Below, piece after piece: positions 5,640-13,717 of a stretch of DNA of 13,717 nt. This DNA comes from Parcubacteria group bacterium CG08_land_8_20_14_0_20_43_9 (GTDB lineage Bacteria; Patescibacteriota; Minisyncoccia; Minisyncoccales; PEYH01): assembly GCA_002774465.1 (NCBI GenBank), contig PEYH01000026.1, positions 1 through 13,717 of the forward strand, written 5' to 3'. A program made the position numbers and the translations under genes. Under the pieces are notes generated by a model. That model saw only the letters and a program-made list of their open reading frames with translations. It searched no databases and was not told where the DNA came from. Positions within the stretch are counted from its first letter, which is position 1. The number at the start of each line of letters is the position of its first letter.

Positions 5640-8060
5640 TCAAATATCCTCATCCTCATCATCCGGGGGATATTCGTCATTTCCGCCTGTCTCGTCTGTC
5701 TTATCCGCCTCATCTGTCTTATCCGCCTCGCCTATTTCAAATTCATTCTCGCTCCCAGCTTCTTCCGGCGCTCTTTGATTCTGATGTTGCCCCAATATCG
5801 CTTCCTCATCTATAAACACTTCTCTGGGCTTAGCGCCGTCAGCTGGCCCCACCACCCCCCTTTCCTCAAGCATATCCAGCAATCTCGCTGCGCGGGCATA
5901 ACCGATTCTCAATTTCCTCTGCAGGAACGAGGCCGAGGCCTTTTTCGTCTCAAGAACTAACTGCTTAGCCTCTATGTAAACCGGGTCAAGCTCCGCCTCC
6001 CCCCCGCCTCCGCCAAATGTTCCGAAGCTCTCCATTCTCTTCAATTCCTTATTTATGCTGGCTGCTAACTCGTCTTCAACGTCTTCTCTGTGATTCTGTT
6101 TCTTGATAAAACTGACTACCTCTTCAATTTCCCTGCTGGAAACATAAGCGCCCTGGATTCTTTTGGGTCTGGAAAAGTCGGCTGAAACAAACAGCGCATC
6201 GCCTAACCCGAGCAGCTTCTCGGCTCCCGAGGCGTCCAATATGGTTCTTGAATCAACTTGAGAAGCAACTTGAAAGGCAACACGAGCAATGACATTCGCC
6301 TTAATCAAGCCGGTGATAACTTCTACCGACGGCCTCTGGGTGGCTAAGATTAAATGAATCCCCACCGCCCTTGCTTTCTGGGCCAATCTTACGATTCCTG
6401 CTTCTATATCTCTGCCCTTAGCGGCCATCAAATCCGCCAATTCGTCAATTATCAAAATAATATACGGCATTATTCCCGCCCCTTCCTGTTTTTTCCCGTT
6501 ATGCCTTATTTTTCTGTTGTATTCATCAACATTCCGGCTCCCGACAGCTGAAAGAAGCTCAAATCTCCTCTCCATTTCATCAATGAGCCACTTCAGAATG
6601 CTCAATGTCTTCTGCACATCAAATATCACGGGCCCAAGGAGATGGGGAAGGCCGTTATAATTAGAAAATTCCACTCTTTTCGGGTCAATCAGGATTAACC
6701 GCAGCTGCTCGGGCGAATTTTTATACAGCAAACTCAGAATGATGCTGCTCAAGCAAATCGTCTTTCCTGTTCCAGTCGAACCAGCCACTAAAAGGTGAGG
6801 CATCTTGCCTAAATTGGCATAAAATGTCTCTCCGACAACATCTCTGCCGACTGCGAACATCAGGGTTGACGGATCGCTCTGAAAAACAGGGTTATCAATA
6901 AGATTTCTCAAGCGCACCAAGGTCCTGCTTTTATTGGGGACCTCTATCCCCACAAGGGATTTGCCGGGAATAGGGGCCTCAATCCTGATGGGATGAGCAG
7001 CCAGGGCTAACGCCAAATTATTAATCAAGACGGTAATTTTTGAAAGCTTTACGCCCTCGGCCGGTTTCAGGGTATATTGGGTCACGGTCGGACCGATATT
7101 GATATCCGACATTTTGACAGAAATCCCGAAATGCTCAAGGGTCTTCTCTATTATCTCTGCATTGGTATTGACATCTCCTGCTTGAGGAATGCCTTTGTCC
7201 TGCGCCAGCAAATCTAAAGACGGGAGCTTCCAGTCCATAATAGCGCTATCGCTGCCCATAACCGGTTGAATCGCTGGTTGGGCGACGGGCGATAGAGATT
7301 CCGGTTCTTTGATTTCCTCCTCGCCCTCATCATCTTTTTTCTTCGCGGATTCTTTCTTATCTTCAACCTTGCTTACCTGAAACCTTGGAGCAAAAACCCT
7401 GCGGATAAGCGGCTTGCGCAACTCCTCAATCTCTTCAAGCGCTCCGAACTCATCTTCTTCGTCCTCTCGGGCCGATTCCCCTTTCTTGCGCGAAGAGTGG
7501 ATGAAAAACCAGAAAATTAATCCCGAAATTATTATCAGCGATAATAAAATGATTAAAGCAAACCAAAATCCGAAAACCTTCATCAAGGGCCAGGCAGAAA
7601 TATTGCCTAACCATCCGCCCCGCCCCGCATAAAAAAACCGGAATCCTAAATCATGACCGCGGGATAAATCAAATAACCCTAAGACGCCTGATGTCCCGAT
7701 TGACAAAAGAATTATTGCTATCACAATTGACCACCTGTTTCTTCCCCGCGAAAAGAAACAGGAAAAACCTCCCAATGCCAGGATTAAAGGCGCCATAAAT
7801 ATCGCTTCTCCCATAAAGAATCCGAAAATTTTCAGAAAACCCCTGCCGGCCAGAGCCGTTAAATCAAAAAATGACAGGATGGTAAAAATCGCTGCCACGA
7901 TAAGAGAGATGCCCAATATCCACGGCCTTATTTCATCAGGCAAAATCGCCTTTTTCTCCCTTCTGCCCCTACGCGAACCCCTCCTGAACAAACGAGAAAA
8001 TGAAGAAGATTTTTGGGGCGTCCGCTTGGCTATTTTTCTCTTTTTCCTCCTTTTAACCAT
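5640..8060 (-). CDS. ftsK: DNA translocase FtsK/SpoIIIE
   Basis: A membrane-anchored hexameric ATPase that pumps chromosomal DNA through the closing septum. It has 806 aa. A very basic N-terminus (residues 1-45) leads into four membrane segments at about 47-65, 80-103, 110-130 and 161-187. A charged linker (190 to about 270) and the alpha/beta motor follow, with Walker A GSTGTGKT (427-434) and Walker B ILIIDELADL (Asp539, Glu540). The C-terminal gamma winged helix, which reads DNA orientation, spans about 691-757 (LDPVYIEAKQLV...RIGYARAARLLDMLEERGVVG). It ends in an acidic tail of about 50 residues with a tandem DKTDEA repeat encoded by an 18-bp duplication. ATG at 8060, no Shine-Dalgarno; the stop is TGA. 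It lies 205 bp after rpoC with its own likely promoter and 150 bp before recA. The short linker is closer to SpoIIIE than to E. coli FtsK. Confidence 0.96.
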   Translation of the reverse strand: MVKRRKKRKIAKRTPQKSSSFSRLFRRGSRRGRREKKAILPDEIRPWILGISLIVAAIFTILSFFDLTALAGRGFLKIFGFFMGEAIFMAPLILALGGFSCFFSRGRNRWSIVIAIILLSIGTSGVLGLFDLSRGHDLGFRFFYAGRGGWLGNISAWPLMKVFGFWFALIILLSLIIISGLIFWFFIHSSRKKGESAREDEEDEFGALEEIEELRKPLIRRVFAPRFQVSKVEDKKESAKKKDDEGEEEIKEPESLSPVAQPAIQPVMGSDSAIMDWKLPSLDLLAQDKGIPQAGDVNTNAEIIEKTLEHFGISVKMSDINIGPTVTQYTLKPAEGVKLSKITVLINNLALALAAHPIRIEAPIPGKSLVGIEVPNKSRTLVRLRNLIDNPVFQSDPSTLMFAVGRDVVGETFYANLGKMPHLLVAGSTGTGKTICLSSIILSLLYKNSPEQLRLILIDPKRVEFSNYNGLPHLLGPVIFDVQKTLSILKWLIDEMERRFELLSAVGSRNVDEYNRKIRHNGKKQEGAGIMPYIILIIDELADLMAAKGRDIEAGIVRLAQKARAVGIHLILATQRPSVEVITGLIKANVIARVAFQVASQVDSRTILDASGAEKLLGLGDALFVSADFSRPKRIQGAYVSSREIEEVVSFIKKQNHREDVEDELAASINKELKRMESFGTFGGGGGEAELDPVYIEAKQLVLETKKASASFLQRKLRIGYARAARLLDMLEERGVVGPADGAKPREVFIDEEAILGQHQNQRAPEEAGSENEFEIGEADKTDEADKTDETGGNDEYPPDDEDEDI
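5695..5730 (-). repeat. 18-bp tandem duplication in the ftsK tail
   Basis: Two 18-bp copies (5695-5712 and 5713-5730) differ only at the last base and encode the repeated DKTDEA of the acidic C-terminal tail. The unit is a multiple of three, so copy-number change would preserve frame. Confidence 0.7.
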
Positions 8061-8265
8061 AATCTAAAAAATCCCAATGTCAAAATCCCAACGCCAAAAG
8101 AAACTTAAAGATTAAAAGCCAAAAGCCAAAACCACAAATTAAAATCCAAAAGTTTTGACTTTTCGGCCGGGGTTTTGGGTTTTTTGTTTTGGATTTTGGA
8201 TTTGGACATTGATTTGACGTTTGAGCTTTGGATTTTGGATTTAATGCTTTATCTATTATACCACA
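8061..8265. repeat. Repeat-dense ftsK-rpoC spacer
   Basis: This is the longest gene-free stretch (205 bp). The left part on the plus strand carries AAAAGCC/AAAATCC words, including (AAAAGCC)x2 flanked by ATT and AAAAC (8111-8132). The right part carries the complementary words: TTTTGGA x2 (8187-8200) and TTTGGAT x2 (8228-8241). The halves can pair; the clearest arms are 11 bp and perfect (8141-8151 / 8187-8197), around a GC-rich centre with CGGCCG (8164-8169). Parts of it match coding sequence in rpoB and rpoC exactly (see findings). No ORF is evident here. On the minus strand it would form the 5' leader of ftsK. Confidence 0.7.
8255..8263 (-). promoter_or_regulatory. Extended -10 promoter for ftsK just after rpoC
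   Basis: The minus strand reads TGG-TATAAT, a perfect extended -10, beginning three bases after the rpoC stop codon. No TTGACA-like -35 lies 17 bases upstream (GGGGAA there), but extended -10 promoters can act without one. Transcription from here would give ftsK a leader of roughly 190 bases containing the repeats. Confidence 0.55.
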
Positions 8266-11961
<3,696 letters not shown>

Positions 11962-11973
11962 GTTCCTTCGCCC

Positions 11974-11993
11974 TCGCTCGCTCTCGCTCGCTC
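11974..11993. repeat. Decamer tandem repeat in the rpoC leader
   Basis: Two perfect copies of TCGCTCGCTC, bounded by GCCC (11970-11973) and GGGC (11994-11997). On the transcribed minus strand this is a purine-rich GAGCGAGCGA tract ending nine bases before the AAGGA-like ribosome binding site of rpoC. It is a sharp GC-rich island in an A/T-rich spacer. Confidence 0.6.
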
Positions 11994-12006
11994 GGGCTTC
12001 GTCAAG

Positions 12007-12102
12007 TTAAAAATTAAAAAAGAAAAATTAAAAATTACAATGTAAAAATAAAAATTTTAGATTTTTAATTGTCGTTTTAATTTTTTCATTTTACATTTTA
12101 CG
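12007..12102. repeat. A/T-rich heptamer repeats in the rpoB-rpoC spacer
   Basis: TTAAAAA x2 (12007-12020), another TTAAAAA (12028-12034), and TTTTACA-TTTTACG (12089-12102), the last running across the rpoB stop codon. AATGTAAAA near 12040 and TTTTACATT near 12090 are inverted relative to each other and could pair. I see no clear promoter or terminator here, so rpoB and rpoC are most simply cotranscribed. Confidence 0.5.
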
Positions 12103-13717
12103 TTTGCCTAAGGTCCACATTCAGCCCCAACGCTTTCAATTCGTTGACCAACAACGAAAAAGATGCCGGGATATGCGGGCTATCTATTTTTCTCCCCTTT
12201 AATATCGCCTGATAAGCGGAGGCCCGGCCAATCATATCGTCGGATTTTATGGTAAGCATTTCCTGCAAAGCATAAGCCGCACCGTAACCCTGCAGGGCCC
12301 AAACCTCCATTTCTCCAAATCTTTGTCCACCGAATTGCGCCCTTCCGCCGAGCGGCTGCTGGGTTATCAATGAATAGGGGCCGATGGAGCGCATATGGAT
12401 TTTGTCCTCCACCATATGAATCAAGCGCATCATATATATGTAGCCCACTGTTATTTTCTGGTCAAAGGGCTGGCCTGTCCTGCCGTCGTAAAGCATCACC
12501 TTGCCGTCTTCCGGCAGGCCTGCCTTACGAAGCTCATCCTTGATATCTTTTTCATTGGCTCCGGATAATGACGGCGATATGGCCCGGTAACCCAATTTAT
12601 GGGCGGCCCAGCCGAGATGGGTTTCAAGCACCTGCCCTATATTCATTCTGGAAACAACTCCCAAGGGGTTCAAAACAATATCTACGGGTGTTCCGTCTTC
12701 CATAAACGGCATCTCCTCTTTGGGGAGAATCTTGGCCACTATTCCCTTATTGCCGTGCCTGCCGGCAAGCTTATCGCCCACAGTGATTTTCCTTAATTGG
12801 GCGACCTCAACCTGAATTCTTTTTATAACCCCGGGCTGGAGCTTATGGCCCAAGTCCCTTGAAAATTCCTTGACTCTGACCACTCTCCCTTTTTTGCCGT
12901 GCTCCATCAGAAGAGATGTGTCTTTAACATTTTTCGCCTTCTCCCCGAAAATGGCCCACAGCAATCTTTCTTCTGCGGTCAGGTCTGTCTCTCCTTTGGG
13001 AGAAATCTTACCGACCAAAATATCGTTTGGGTCCACTTCCGCCCCTACCCTGATAACGCCTTCCGCGTCTAAGTCCTTTAATTTTTCCTCTGAAACATTG
13101 GGTATGTCTGCGGTGGTCATCTCCGGCCCCAACTTTGTTTCGCGCACATCAGCGGCCAATATCTTAATATGGATACTGGAAAGCAGCTCCTCTTCTAAGA
13201 CCCGGCTGGAAAGAATGATGGCATCTTCGTAATTATGTCCCCTCCAAGACAGGAAAGCCACTAAGATATTTTGCCCCAAAGCGAGACAGCCGCTGTCCGA
13301 ACCGGTCGGGTCAGCCAAAATATCCCCGGCCTTAACTCTTTGCCCTTTGCGCACTATCGGTTTGTGATGAAAATAAGTAAACTGATTCGTCGGGTCAAAG
13401 TTCCTCAACTGATAGTTTTGGCTTTTGGCTTTTGGCTTTTGGCTTTTAATCAGAATATGCTGTGCGTCCACTTCTGCCACTACCCCGTCTTCCGCCGCCA
13501 TGATTGCCTTTCCGGAGTCCCTGACTACCCTTTCTTCAAGCCCGGTACTGACAAGCGGTTTAGATGCTCTTATCAAAGGAACTGACTGCCTTTGCATATT
13601 GGACCCCATAAGGGCACGGTTAGCATCGTCATTTTGCAAAAAGGGAATAAGAGCAGTGGCGGTAGAAGTGAATTGCTCCGGGGAAACGTCTATAAAATCC
13701 AGTTTATTTTTATCAAC
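12098..13717 (-). CDS. rpoB: DNA-directed RNA polymerase subunit beta, C-terminal part
   Basis: Open at the right edge: the frame continues through base 13717, so 539 C-terminal residues are visible and no start is present. The visible part begins just before LIPFLQNDDANRALMGSNMQRQ, roughly the middle of E. coli beta; the main rifampicin region lies outside. It contains the active-site regions LGQNILVAFLSWRGHNYEDA and GDKLAGRHGNKGIVAKI, the VDIVLNPLGVVSRMNIGQ segment and the clamp-connecting GPYSLITQQPLGGRAQFGGQ...EMEVWALQGYGAAY. The end, LLVNELKALGLNVDL, is the normal C-terminus. The large beta insertion of proteobacteria (SI2) is absent. A loop after VDAQHILI is encoded by a four-unit TTTTGGC heptamer array (KSQKPKAKSQN). 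It precedes rpoC in the canonical order. Confidence 0.98.
   Translation of the reverse strand, partial: VDKNKLDFIDVSPEQFTSTATALIPFLQNDDANRALMGSNMQRQSVPLIRASKPLVSTGLEERVVRDSGKAIMAAEDGVVAEVDAQHILIKSQKPKAKSQNYQLRNFDPTNQFTYFHHKPIVRKGQRVKAGDILADPTGSDSGCLALGQNILVAFLSWRGHNYEDAIILSSRVLEEELLSSIHIKILAADVRETKLGPEMTTADIPNVSEEKLKDLDAEGVIRVGAEVDPNDILVGKISPKGETDLTAEERLLWAIFGEKAKNVKDTSLLMEHGKKGRVVRVKEFSRDLGHKLQPGVIKRIQVEVAQLRKITVGDKLAGRHGNKGIVAKILPKEEMPFMEDGTPVDIVLNPLGVVSRMNIGQVLETHLGWAAHKLGYRAISPSLSGANEKDIKDELRKAGLPEDGKVMLYDGRTGQPFDQKITVGYIYMMRLIHMVEDKIHMRSIGPYSLITQQPLGGRAQFGGQRFGEMEVWALQGYGAAYALQEMLTIKSDDMIGRASAYQAILKGRKIDSPHIPASFSLLVNELKALGLNVDLRQT
13415..13450 (-). repeat. Four-unit TTTTGGC heptamer array inside rpoB
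   Basis: G, then four perfect TTTTGGC units (13416-13443), then TTTTAAT. Read on the minus strand it encodes IKSQKPKAKSQN. Three units (21 bases) give one seven-residue period (KSQKPKA). The 8111-8132 segment of the ftsK-rpoC spacer is the reverse complement of the same sequence, flanks included, but with two units. Confidence 0.85.

Noticed and set aside
5640..5642. Possible alternative genetic code (TGA read as Gly), as in SR1/Gracilibacteria
   Set aside because: ftsK ends at TGA directly after a normal acidic tail, none of the eight other genes contains an in-frame TGA, and glycines are encoded by GGN. Standard table 11 fits.
8078..8083. TTGACA on the minus strand as an ftsK -35
   Set aside because: The -10 position at 17 bases falls on the ftsK start codon (ATGGTT) and no TATAAT-like hexamer lies at 15-19 bases.
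13415..13450. CRISPR-like or VNTR array
   Set aside because: Units are seven bases with no spacers, and the array lies in frame within rpoB. It is a heptamer tandem repeat, not a CRISPR.

Overview
The window is a stretch of bacterial core-genome sequence with no mobile element, CRISPR array or rRNA/tRNA gene that I can see. Protein content, tight packing, A/T-rich spacers full of short tandem repeats, a ribosomal protein S6 with a long charged tail and a divergent RNase J together suggest a Patescibacteria/CPR bacterium, probably Parcubacteria-like. This is an inference from style, not from a phylogenetic marker. Stops used are TAA, TAG (rpoC) and TGA (ftsK), so the code looks like standard table 11 rather than the TGA=Gly code of SR1/Gracilibacteria.

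Layout, left to right: the 3' part of an RNase J gene (+, open at the left edge) converges on a phosphomannomutase/phosphoglucomutase gene (-). An 87-bp divergent promoter region separates the latter from rpsF-ssb-rpsR (+; S6, SSB, S18). This small operon converges on recA (-) across a strong bidirectional hairpin terminator. Reading leftward from the right edge on the minus strand are rpoB (open at the right edge), rpoC, ftsK and recA. A perfect extended -10 motif just past the rpoC stop suggests that ftsK has its own promoter in addition to read-through. The genes cover RNA decay, sugar-phosphate metabolism, translation, replication/repair, transcription and chromosome segregation.

No new multi-gene system is visible. 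The unusual signal is in the repeats. Most spacers carry tandem heptanucleotide units (GTAAAAC-like, TGTAAAT, GTTAATT, TTTTGGC, TTTTGGA, TTAAAAA, TTTTACR). The TTTTGGC/TTTTGGA type also lies in frame inside rpoB (once) and rpoC (twice), at loops expected to be variable, where it encodes related K-x-K-x-Q-N peptides. Other points of interest are a Tyr in place of the usual metal-binding motif C His in RNase J, probable leaderless starts for rpsF, the mutase gene and recA, and a GC-rich hairpin inside the tail of rpsF. No gene-free stretch exceeds 300 bases; the longest (8061-8265) is described as a feature.
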